This document shows, one piece after another, positions 38,208 through 49,800 of a stretch of 64,000 bases of DNA. Within the stretch, counting starts at the first letter, position 1. Each line of letters opens with the position of its first letter. Source of the stretch: Progne subis subis. Lineage: Eukaryota > Chordata > Aves > Passeriformes > Hirundinidae. The position numbers and the translations under genes were made by a program. The notes under the pieces are model-generated. The model searched no databases and was not told the DNA's origin. It saw nothing but the letters and a program-made list of their open reading frames with translations. The DNA lies in the NCBI GenBank assembly GCA_022316685.1, contig JAKJHU010000039.1, forward strand, positions 6,808,808 through 6,872,807, given 5' to 3'.

Positions 38208-40773
38208 GGTCAGAGAGGTTTTAACACCCAACTCATGCAACAAGCCAACAAGGAACTCTCTTTAGCTGGCATGGGAAGCTATTTAAATAAATCTCCACTC
38301 TAGAGTTGCTTCACTGCTTAATGCTATTCTATTCCCAAAATACTGAGACAGTCATAGGGAAAATCTAATGTCTGTAAACACTGAGGGTTTTTTGAACCTG
38401 AAGTATTTACTCTAGGCTCTTTAAAAATAGATTTAGAGATGACAACTGCAGCATGCAATAGCATGTATATTCATGCTAGGGACTAAAAACAAATGAGGTA
38501 TCTCATTACCTTACATTTTCTGTGATCTAAGTCAACACTTGCCCCAAAATCAGAGGCCTTATAAAGACAGATTTCTATTTGAAATTATAACTATGCCTGA
38601 TTATTGAAAAAGACTATGAAAAACATCATTTTGTGCTATGCTTAATGAAAGTTATTTTATATGATATGGGAATATTTATAATGATCTTAGGAAACTGCGT
38701 TCTCTAAGTATTTAAGTGGACAAAGGACAGACTTGCATCTTCTAAGAGACCTCTTCTGAATGGCCATTCCTCAGTGTACTGACAGGTAAGCAGCAATATG
38801 ATGTAGCTGGAACCATTTGCCATGAGCCACTACCAGTTCAGTACATAATAACAATCCCCAAGTTAAAGATGTACACAAAAAAACCCTGCAATCATTGTTC
38901 CCAAACAAAAAGGACAGGAAATAAACCAAGTATACAGATGAACTTAACACACTACATTTCTAAGGATGTTAGTGTAACAGGACAGCCTAAACAATGGGGG
39001 AAACCCCCTATAAATAGCAAAAGTATGTCATACCTACCTCTACCTCACTCGAGGAGTCAAAGTTGACACCCTGTCAGAATCTGCAACCTTTCTACATACA
39101 GAATTCACAGCAAAGGTAACATGAGTCGTAGGTATATAAAACGTGCAAGACTCCATCTTAAAGAGAAGCTTCACTTCGGTAATGCAAACAGTACTGTCCT
39201 GCTTTGACTCCCCTGTCCTGAGATGCAGCATTTCTCCAGAACACTGGCAGCATTTCTCTGCAGGACCACCTGGGTGCATGAGTCTGGTCTTCAATTGGCC
39301 TTTCCTATTAGCTAAGCTTCTGAAGAATCATTACCCCTGCACCATCTACCCCAACACAGATAGTAGTGCAGCTTCTTTTTGGTTGAGTACTACCTTCTTA
39401 AAAACTGGAATTGGAGGGAAACTAACTGTACAATTATATTTTTAATATATACAGCAGTAGTAGATGACCATAGAACATGTTATTCCAATAAATACCAAAG
39501 GCAGTGATTAAAGATGGCTCTTTTTACATTTAGTCTGAGCTTTGTACTTCTTGCAGCTCATGGGAATTAACGCACAAGTGCAATCTGAAAGTTATGAATT
39601 CAGAAAAGTCTATATGCACATATATCTATATATTCCTTCAAAGGCAAATTAACAAATAAAATTGTTAAAATTAATGACAATTTAAAACAACAAAAACCAA
39701 AACAACAAAACACCTGAATGCTACCACGTAGGTTTTTCTCCAATTTTAAGAGGTTTTATCATGTATTACAATAAACTAACATCTACTTGTTATATAAAAA
39801 TACTGCTTGAATAAAATACATTTTGAATCTACATCCCCAAAAATCTTCCTACTCTCTTAACTCTCTTACTATCAACAAATAAAGTGATCGCTGCTTCTGT
39901 GACCTACATTAAAAACCACCTACTTAATGTGAACGAATTACCAGTTAATCATCAGAGTAAACAAAAATCTATCAAAAAATTTTATTGAAGTGCAGTACAT
40001 ATTACATTGCTAAATATTATTGCAATCATCTACACAAAAATCATCTTTTTGTTCTTTATTCATTAATAATCACACTGTCACACAAATATTTTGCATAAAA
40101 TTAACATAATACATCTGTATTTCTTTTCACTTTTGACAAAAGTAACGATTTTTTGGTTTCTGATACTAAAGCATATACTTTATCTGGGGGAATAACTGAA
40201 TGCAAAGACACAGTGCTGGGTTTTTTAATTCATGTTCTTCATGTTTAATATTTTGCTACCGTTATTGAAATTTAAATTGAAAAGGCTTGGTATTGTCCAC
40301 AGCAGAGACCTAGTTCTATCCACAGTATGCCTATCACTGGCAAACTAAAATTGAGGCCCTGCCCTTGGCCCTGGGGCTTAATCTCTGGGTAATGCTGGAA
40401 ATGTTGTTCCATGCATGGATTAGCAAATTAAAAGAAGTTACAAACCTCTGCTGTGACTTGTGTAACTCCTGTAGTCCCTAGATCATCATCCACAGTTACA
40501 GAACTAGGTTTAGCTGTTTTGAAAAGATGTGGTAGGAAAAAGCACATTGACAGAAAGATTTCTACAAACTACAAGTGGGACCTATCCATGCCAAAACCCA
40601 AGGCCACAGTGGTAAATATGCACATGCATTTAATTCAGAATTAATATACAATTTTGAAAAATTTTAGAGTTCGTTTTGTCAAACATAACTGGTTTTATTT
40701 CTTAAAGAATCTGACAAAACCCACTGTGACCATCTACCAAGCTGGATATATGCCATCATTTAGAAATTTAGCT

Positions 40774-40807
40774 AATAAAGGCTGCTATTTAAAAAAAAAA
40801 AAAAAAA
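40774..40807 (+). repeat. AATAAA followed by A17 tract
   Basis: Hexamer at 40774-40779, then 11 bases, then 17 A (40791-40807). It has the spacing of a cleaved and polyadenylated transcript end, as at 28.8 kb, but no parent gene is recognisable upstream and AATAAA is frequent by chance in such AT-rich sequence. Confidence 0.3.
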
Positions 40808-42237
40808 TCAGTCTTTTTCATTTTAAATGTTGAAAAGTTGATATTCAAGCCTTCTGAAATTTTGTTTATGTCACAATGTTTTAGTGGAACATTCAAATTG
40901 GCTAGCATCTTATATTGCACAAAACAAACTTTGTGGATGCTTTTATTAAAACTGTGATACTTATTGATCTCAAAATAGATGCAGGTATAACTATTGTCAT
41001 TATTATTTGCTTATTATGTGCAAATTTTCTCTTAAAACAATAATATGCTCCATTTAGAACTTTTTATTTTGCTAACTATTCTCAAGGGAATAAACATCCT
41101 CCAGCAACTTTCTAAACAATGTTCTCTTCAATGAAGCATGTATTACTATCTTAACAAGTCAAATAAGTGAATAGTCATACATTCTCAATGAATATTTGAG
41201 GAAGTGAGGATATTCAGGCAGCTTAATGTTATGCACCTGATTAATTTATTAGGGAGGATGCAACATTATATAGGCTCTTGCAATACGGACTATAAACCCT
41301 TTATGTTTGCATAAAAACAAATTTAATATTCCAAGTAGAAAGGTGCCCAGCACCTTAATATTAGTTAATTCACTGTCCAACTTTTCTGCAAAGGAGCTGC
41401 TGTATTTTAAGGAAAAATAAATACTTGCTTGAAATTTATGAGACTCATGACACATGCATCCATCCCTGTTCTAAAGTAACTTCACCCAGTTCCGCTAGTA
41501 CCCAGACCAAGTTTGAGGAACTCAAAGGAAGCTGAAACACCGTCTTGACACAATCCTGAAATATCAAAAACTTCAGGAAACAAAGCAGATTTCAGTATAA
41601 CTGATGAAATTCCCCAGCCACCCTGTCCCCATATTTTCCGGGATAAAACACCATCTCTGACTGCTGCTGTCTTGTCCAGTGAGTGCAGCTGAAGGTATCT
41701 ACAGCCTGATGGAAACATGGTTTTTCTCACTAGTGGTGTGGTCCCATGGCCCACATACAACAGATGAAATTGTTTTTTGTTTATTGGGGATGGTAGTAAT
41801 GGGGATCAGTAATGTCACAGGCTGGCTGCTCAGATGACTCTAAGGACAGAAGGAAGATTACTTCATTTCCTGAGAAGAAAAAAAAACAAAAAAAACCACC
41901 AGAGCACCTGACAAGGCTGCATTTACCTAACCACGTGAGCTTCATTAGCTAATCAAGACTATGCTCAAGACAGACACACAAACCACTATGCATAGGAGCT
42001 GTAACAAGGGTTGGAAAAGAGTAAATCCTTGGCCATTTCTCCCAACAATTAAATTTAAGCACTGATTTTATGCAACAATTAAGAGTCATTCACTGCCTCT
42101 GACAATAATCTGGCATATATTATCTTCCTCTTCCGGTACAATGATCAGTAAAACAACTGGAGATTGGTGGCAAAATTACAGGCAGAAAAACTTAAACCAG
42201 GATTATAACAAAACGCCTGGAGAGGCTAACTAAAGTA

Positions 42238-42241
<4 letters not shown>

Positions 42242-42296
<55 letters not shown>

Positions 42297-42299
42297 TGG
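42242..42299 (+). repeat. T42 tract followed by (GT)8
   Basis: Forty-two T (42242-42283) run into eight GT units (42284-42299). On the minus strand it reads as a CA run followed by A42, preceded by two AATAAA hexamers (CAAAATAAACCTGAATAAAA). It may mark a minus-strand retrocopy end, but a compound microsatellite is the simpler reading. Confidence 0.93.
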
Positions 42300-44605
42300 T
42301 TTTATTCAGGTTTATTTTGCCCAGACCTTTCAGCCATAAATAAAGAATATCCAGCACTTCTCTGAAGTACCTTGTAAGGAATGATAGTGAGAGCAAAACA
42401 TTGCTAAACAGTTCTGGAAGTGTATTTAGAAGCCAAACTTGATCTAATGAGTGCCAATGATTTCTACACTCTGTAACTCAATTATGCTTCTTGTCTGACG
42501 TCACTACACAAACCACTTGAGATGCAGAAGACAATTCAGCACCCAAACTCACTCCAGTCGCTGGTTTTTTTTCTGCAGAGTTCCAGCAAGGGTCCCAGTC
42601 TGCAAGCACTGAGATGCTGATTCTACAATACTGTTGTCTTTCTCCTAGGAAGTTGCCTAGGACCACCAACTCATTTCCCACAGGCCATCCAGGAGCCATC
42701 CGATGATAATGGGTTTTAGTTTCCACCCACCTGGGCTGCATTCAAACTAGTGACCTAAGGTGAAGGTCTCCACATCCCATTACCAAACCCTCAAGCCATT
42801 TAGTATCCTCATGTAGTAAGCTTTTCCCAGAACATAAAGTCAAGAGACAGTAAAGAGCTGTCTATATCTGAAATCTGTTCTCAAGTACATGGTCAGTCAA
42901 AGCCTTTTGATGCAAGTATAGTAATTCAGGTATTAAATTGGCTGAATAGTTTTCAATCAATACTGAAAAGCTCTGTGAAAGGAGAACATAGATAAAAATT
43001 AAAGTACAATATTATGTCATAAAATCTGAAATTAACGTTAGATAGTCCTAAATTTAAATATTGCTATTAACAGATATGAAGGGTCTTTATGGTCCAATTA
43101 AAAAAAACAAAACAAAAAACCCAACAAACCATCAGCAGGAAATTTGAAAATGTTAAAAGTGATTCCAACAACGTCAGCATTATTATCAAGACATCAAAGT
43201 ATATCTATTTTTAATAAATTAAAGACTCAGCTACACGTAAATTACATGTTTAGCACTTAATGCTGTATTCACATACAGTGTATTTTATGTTCGCTAATGC
43301 TAGACATTTTAATACACAGTTTAAAATTTTAGGAAGTGTAAATTATCTTGTGTTGAATATGCCAAGTACTTCAGAAGTGTTAATTAATGTATTATTAAAG
43401 CAGTTTTTAGGAGGAGTGAAGATATTTTAAGAACTATGAGTTTTGACTAGAGTAAATGCACATATATTTGCAACTAGTTTAACAATTTAATAAAAAGGAT
43501 CTTGTACTAAATAAGATAAAAGGTCTTTTGGGGGTGGGGTTTTATGTTTTCTGGTTTTATTTAGTTCTCCTTAAATAAACATACCAAATACTTTGCTATG
43601 TTAAAAAGACTTTCACTGTAACACTCAGCCTTGAATAAATCAGATAAAGATGAAAGTGAAGTATTTTGCCACCAGTGTTTCTTACTTAACTCACTCAGTT
43701 ATGCCTTTCAGCTTGGTATATTTTATATGAACGATATCTTGTTAAAACAACTGTTGAAGGCAAGTCATGTCATATCATATCAGCCACAGACCATACCCTA
43801 TGGGAGCTCAAATACTCCAAAATCTATGTTAATATAATCCTGCCACACAATTCTACTACAGAAATACAGCAGGTTTTCTGTGACATGCAAGACTCCATTG
43901 AAGTACCACCTGATCTGTATGTCTTCCAGAAATGAGGTAAAGCCATCACAAGGATTATACTGAATCAATTTAGGAAGGTAAAAATTGTTAACATGCACTA
44001 TAATATAGCTTTGTAAGTGATTCTAATCTCTATATCAACTAACAAGGAGGCTGCACTTCTCAATGCAGTTTCCAATACTGTAGGAGCCGCTGTGGGACAG
44101 CAATATTTTCTGGCTCAGGAGACAAATGTAACTTCTCAATGAGGGTTTGAAGCTTTATAATACAAGATTTTCTATGCATTACACCGTGTGCTTCCACCAT
44201 TCCTTTTCAAAATGGTTTTAAAAAGACTTAGATAGGCCAGAAGCCATGTAATTTTAAGTGTGTTTTGCCCTGGTCACAAAGACTAAATACAATTGCTAGG
44301 ACATCCAGAATCTCTGTTTGAATATTTCCTTCAGAGACAGAGTAATACCTGTTGAAGGGTTTCGGACCTCAGAAAAATCTTTAACTGAAAAAGTAAACAA
44401 AACAGGAGACTACGGGGGATAAAACAGAGCTATTGAAGTACATAAGTCGTTCGCCCCCCTCCATGAACGCACTGAGAACTCCCATATTATAGAGACCAGA
44501 AAAGTGAAGGCAGAAACTCTCATGAAGATGCTTAAGAATTTTAGTAAGCTAGTCTAGAAGTCCTTGCCAAGAAAGTCTAACTTTATTATTAGGGCTGGAT
44601 GAAAT

Positions 44606-44676
44606 AAATCTATTTGATCTATCTCAAATAGAAAAATAGATTTGAATCTATCTCAAATCTATTTTTTTTTTTTTTT
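44606..44676. repeat. Short direct and inverted AAATCTATTT repeats plus T15
   Basis: AAATCTATTT occurs at 44606-44615 and 44655-44664, and its complement AAATAGATTT at 44634-44643, interleaved with TCTATCTCAAAT words, ending in about 15 T. Small local repeat cluster. Confidence 0.8.
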
Positions 44677-44949
44677 AATTAGGAAAAAACTGCACTGAAA
44701 AAACCTGAAACCAATAAACAAAACCAAACCTGGCAAAGTTTAACCAGGCCACTCTGCAGGCTGACATTCAAGTCTTAGACTGTATTTTTCAAAATATTTT
44801 CCCTTTACTGACAGAAGCTGCTATAAAAAAATTGTTTCAGCGTCCAGCTGATGATTGACAGTGGGGCCAGAGAGACTGTAGTAGGCTTAAGCAAGTAAAA
44901 AGAGCCCTAGCTGTGCCACTACAGTGATGAAGTAGAACGTTTTCACAAA

Positions 44950-45700
44950 ATAATACAATCACAGAATATACCAAAGTGAAAAGGACCCATAATGATCATG
45001 AGTCCTGCACAGGACCATCCCCGAGCTTCACATCATGTGCCCTAGACTGCTGTCCAAACGCTTCTTGAACTCTATCATGCTTGGTGCTGTGATCACTTCT
45101 CTGGGGAGCCTGTTCCAGTGCCCAGCTCTCGGTGAAAAACCTTTTCCTAATACCAACTTAAACCTCCCCGGACACAGCTTCAGGTCACTCCCTTGGTCAT
45201 TCCCCAGTGACCTTGTCACTGGTCATCACAGAGATCAGTGCCTGCCCCTCCTCTTCCCCTCATGAGGAAGCTGTCAACTGAAATGAGGTCTTCCCTCAGT
45301 CTCCTTCAGGCTGAACAGACCAAGGGACCTCAGCTGCTCCTCATACGGCTTCACCTCCAGAGCCTTCAACGTCTTCACTGCCCTCCTCTGGACACTCTCC
45401 AATAGCTTAATAAGCTTTCTTACATTGTGGCACCCCAAACTGCCCCCAGCCCTCGAGGTGAGGCTGCCCCAGCTGCAGAGCAGAGCAGGACAGTCCCCTC
45501 CCTTGCCCGGCTGGCCATGCTGTGCCTGATGCACCCCAGGGCAGGGCTGGCCATCCTGGCTGCCAGGGCACTGCTGGCTCAGATTGAACTTTCTGTCAAC
45601 CAGACCCCCCCAGGTCCCTTTCCACACCACTGCTTTCCAGCATTTCATTTCCCAGTCTGTTCATACATCCAGGGGTTGCCCCATCCCAGGTTGCTCATTT
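44950..45700 (-). mobile_element. CR1 LINE, ORF2 3' end and 3' UTR
   Basis: Minus-strand CR1 3' part. Protein pieces in 5' to 3' order on the minus strand: a DLGVLVD-like block reading WGGLVDRKFNLSQQCP, LIKLLESVQRRAVK, KPYEEQLRSLGLFSL (45648-45274), then KLCPGRFKLVLGK and HWNRLPREVITAPS (45219-45028), the well-known end of the CR1 ORF2 product. A short 3' UTR ends at about 44955 in an octamer-like tail (ATCACAGAATATACC on plus). Frameshifts and stops make it inactive. It directly follows the ORF1-derived segment on the same strand and is probably the other end of the same insertion. Confidence 0.93.
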
Positions 45701-46840
45701 CCTCCACTCCTGGCACACCATCCCATCATTCCTCACTACAGAGCGTGTTTTTTTCCCCGCTTTTCCTTTTCCAAGGTAGTTTAAAACAAGCCCCACTAGC
45801 TCCTGTGCTAGAACTCCTTTCCCCCTCTGGGATAGGTGCATCCCATCAGTTGTCAGTAGACCAGATATTGAGTGGATCCTCCTTTTGTCAACAAAACCAA
45901 AATTTTTCCACTGACACCAACCTGAGAGCCATCCATTAACTTGGCAGATCTGTCTATTCCTTATTGATATTATTCAGTGGTACTGGAAGAACCAATGAAA
46001 TCACTACCTGTGGTCCTGTTCCCTCTGTTAATTGTCCCAGGGTCTGAAAGTCTCTTTTCATTGCCCTCAGACTTCTCTTGGTTATTCTGTCACTGCCAGC
46101 TGGAACTATCACTACAGAGAGTATTCAGGGGGTCCTTACTAGACCAGAGAGTTTTCCAGTAATATCTCTTATCAGAGCCACTGGGAGACAGCAGAATTCC
46201 CTGTGAGGTGGGTATGGTCTATAAATTGGACCCCCCATTCTCCTTTGAAAGCATTTCCTATTACAACTAACCTTTTCCTGCTAACAGGGGAAGCCTCATT
46301 GCCAGGTCCAGGTAGAGATGTTTTAGGAGGCCCCACAATCCCAAAAAGACCTTTGCCCACCTCATCAGTTGTCTGGCCTTTTAGTTCCAGAGCCTCACAC
46401 CTGCTGTAGAAGCTACCCATCCTACTTGTCAAATTCTGAGGAGGAACCTTCTTCCTGGTACGTGCAGTGACCTGCTTCTAGCCTTCACCTTTAACAGTCC
46501 CTCAGCTAAAGGTCCTTTGACTGATTACCCTGCAGGATCCTGAGCCCATCTGCTTCTCCACTATATTGCAGGTTGAAGACTCCTGAGAGTCCTGAGACTC
46601 AGGACGCAGCAGCTCTGAAAATAATAGGTCTCTCTCATTTGGTCACTCAAGTACTATGCAACCTGCTCACTTCTTCCTGTAGCTCCCTCACCTGGTGACA
46701 AAGCTCCTCCCTCACAACGCACCTTCCGCAAAATAACTTTTCGTCAGCCCCAGCCTCCTGAAGAGGCATCAGACACTCCTAGCAACCTGTGATCTGGAGA
46801 GCTACATCTACCATCATCAGGTCTGGCTGGATGGAAGCCT
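45701..46840 (-). mobile_element. CR1 LINE, ORF1 remnant (SGNH-hydrolase-like domain)
   Basis: Minus-strand CR1 5' part. In order: FCGRCVVREELCHQVREL and LQEEVSRLHST (coiled-coil type segment, about 46740-46630), QVTARTRKKVPPQNLTSRMG and SRCEALELKGQTTDEVGKG (46480-46340), RKRLVVIGNAFKG, where functional copies have a GDS(L) esterase motif (about 46280), and TDGMHLSQRGKGVLAQEL (about 45830; the catalytic Asp-x-x-His region, reassembled across a frame change). Family knowledge: CR1 ORF1 carries an esterase-like domain of the SGNH fold. Here the nucleophile block reads GNAF and there are many stops, so it is dead. Such 5' parts are seldom kept, because most CR1 copies are 5'-truncated. Confidence 0.85.
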
Positions 46841-49800
46841 CTGACATAATATGGGCAGATAAAAGCACGGTCAGGACATGTTCCTGAGACAAAAGAATAC
46901 TAATGATACAATAACAGGCTTCACACTAAAATGAAAGTCTAGAAAGACAACATAAATAAAAAAACAGACAAGGATTCTATCATCTTTTCCTAAAATGTTT
47001 GAATGAAAAAGAAGCAAATCCACTGTCTAGATCTGACAACTCCATACATTTTTCCAGTATACCACAGCATATATCCAGGACCCAAATTCTGAAGTCACAA
47101 AAAGCTGATTTCCCTGCCTTTGTGTTTCTGATATTCCAGATTTTAAATCAATCAAATATTCTGCTTTTAGATCATAAGTTAATTTTAGCCACTAACCAGA
47201 TAATGAAGTTTTATCAGAATCATGGTATATTGAATCAAAAACCAACCACAACCATTCAGCAAGTAAACATAGGTAAGTTGAGTGTTTAAAACCAACTAAT
47301 AACAATAAATGATAGTCTTGGATCAGATTTTAATCTTTTTGCCATTAAAACATCGACATTTTTTTCTGTCCAGGACAGAAATAAACTGCACTACATGAGG
47401 AAGTCTTTCTTCACCCAAAAGAGCTCCGGAAAATCCCACAGCAAAAATCTCAAAAACCCAGAGAAGCCACAAAACAGAGTGTTTCACTTGTTACGAAAAG
47501 GGCACTAAAGTGTTTTAACCAAGTGCTCCTCTGCTGTGTCCTGATTGACTCTGCAAATGAGAATGCAATTAGCTACTTGCATTGAGCAGTTAAATCTCTC
47601 CATAAGTGATTTCTAGGTGGATATGGAACTCAGAGGCCTTGTTTTCTTCACCAGAAATGTTACAACTGCAGTCAGCACATCTTCAGTGTATCTGACCAAT
47701 CTGTAAAATTCTAACAATAAGCTGATACACAAAATATCTTTCATCTGATCCATAACACCCTAGCAGACATGGAAGCCTGCTTGCCACTCATCTAGGTATT
47801 GTGTTTGGGTTTCACTACATCCACAAGCTTTTAAGCCTCCACTACTCAGGAAACTGTATTATTTTCTTTCATGATTTTGCTGGCACAATGGCCAGGCATG
47901 GATCTTCCTGGTTTCTCCTCCACAACAGACTATTCTATTCCTGTAAGACAATGCCAGCCTTGTTCTTCAGCAGTCAGGAGCAGAAGCAAAGAGCACAAAC
48001 CCCTGTAGTTTTGACCTCATCCTTTCCAGTACACACAGAAGATGAAGCAAAAGATATACAGATTTCTCCATGTGTTCCAAAGTACCCTTGACTTTCCTAG
48101 TACATAAGGCTGTGGACAATACAGTTCTTAAGTTCCCCTGTCACCCACAAGAATTGCTTGAATATCAAGCAGTACCTTTGAGGACCACAGGACTGTCCAC
48201 ACCTGCCTCTGTCCCCTCACCAACACCACAGTCAGCCACTGCCTGTGCTATTCTTTTCAGCCACATTTCTTCTGCTTCAGCTGACTTGCAGCTAACCAGG
48301 AACCCTGCCCCTTTACCTTGCACAAGTTTCATTTGCCTCAGAAAGCATGTTACCCATTCAACCCTCTCAGATTCAAGCCAGTGTCCCTGGCTCTGCAGTT
48401 TTAAAGAATTAGAGTTAACAGATGTCCTTTTTTCTACTCTTCTGAGCTCTCTTTGAATAGGCAAGCTATGACTCAAATGGGAATTATTTAACTTTTCTGT
48501 CATACGTGTTTGTGGGTCCCTGAATAAAGATACATGTGCACACTAGTGTGACAACCAAACTCACACATGTCTGCAGACAGAATTAGCTACGCAGTGCAAG
48601 CTACAGACTCAAATGATGATCCACCCAGCATATCCAGACGGTACTTGTCCTAAATACCTACTTATTTACACTGAGTTTCTAAATTGCAAACAGTGAACTG
48701 CCTTCCATCACAAATATTCTTTGATGAATGTGCTACAGATATACATAGCCTTTTTTAACTGTATTATGACAAATAGCTAGGGAAAGAGAGACAGTTGGAA
48801 GAATAGGTAAAATGCTGCTGTTCCAACTAGATAGGATTTTATGCACCCAGGAATTAGTGACTATACAAGACACAAGGCAAATAGGAGGCCAGTCTTATGG
48901 CAACTGAAATAGTAGTTGCTATTACCTTTAACTATCTAATAAAGACCTTTTCATCTCAAGGAAGAGAGATCTTATTGAACTTGTATTAAATCAAATCATC
49001 TTCTGACAAATTGAAAAAAAATTCTGGAAAAGCCACCCAATTATTCTGGCAGGAACTAAAAAGTGTAAGTGTGACAGTGCTTTTCATTTTCAAGAAATAT
49101 TGCTGAGAGAGAAAGCATACTGTTGGGGTTTAAGGACATAGAAGACTTGAAATAACAACAAAAAAATCATTTAAGGTATTCAGACTTTTTTCTTAACAGT
49201 TATTGAAAGATGGTGAGTATACGGGGAAAGGGGTTAAAAAAGGCTCAGAAAAAAAACACACACTGCACACTTAAAAAAACTGATATCACACAGCAGAACA
49301 TATTTTGAGAAAATTGTGTCATACATACACAAATCAAGGGCGTATTTTTCATCTGACTAGAACAAAGATAAAAAACCAGCATGATTTTCACATTCTAAAT
49401 CTGCTTTCAGATACACCATGGAAAAGCCACTTGCCGCAAAAGATCTGTAAGCAATAGCACGATAGTGCATTCTACCGCAATACGTTTTTTTTCCACCAGC
49501 ACTAGTGAAAAATTAAAATTCTGACCTAAATTTTCATACATTTGAGAGGATTGTTCACTACCATATAATAAACATTGTAAAAGCACTATTTATGTTTTAA
49601 CTAGTATTTTTTGGGTCCCTTGCATCTGAGACCATAATCAAATTACGTTGAACAGCTCCCCAATTATCTTCCTTCTTCATTATATGTACCTGTTTTGCCT
49701 GGCAGAGACTGTTTGCAGTGTCATCTGGAATGCATACTTTGGTCTCCTGAACACACACCTCAAGCCAAGAGAAACACTGTTGAAAGTGACAGGTACCTTA

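Larger units (their letters stand above)
36461..44940. other. Non-coding stretch without recognised genes
   Basis: No exon or CR1 was recognised. Contains a 21-base palindrome at 38187-38207, an A17 tract after AATAAA at 40.77 kb, the T42/GT tract at 42.24 kb and repeated AAATCTATTT words at 44.6 kb. Frames up to 100 codons occur but lack domain resemblance. Confidence 0.65.

Noticed and set aside
43910..43959. 50-nt minus-strand exon-like segment with a good acceptor (encoding YNPCDGFTSFLEDIQI)
   Set aside because: The donor is only moderate, the segment is very short, the frame continues on both sides in AT-rich sequence, and no family is recognised.
45427..45939. 170-codon plus-strand open frame
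   Set aside because: It is the antisense shadow of the minus-strand CR1 ORF1/ORF2 remnant, which explains the sequence fully.
47380..47460. Possible CR1-like wording (AGGAAGTCTTTCTTCACCC)
   Set aside because: Only one short stretch resembles the CR1 ORF2 end. The neighbouring diagnostic blocks are absent on either strand.
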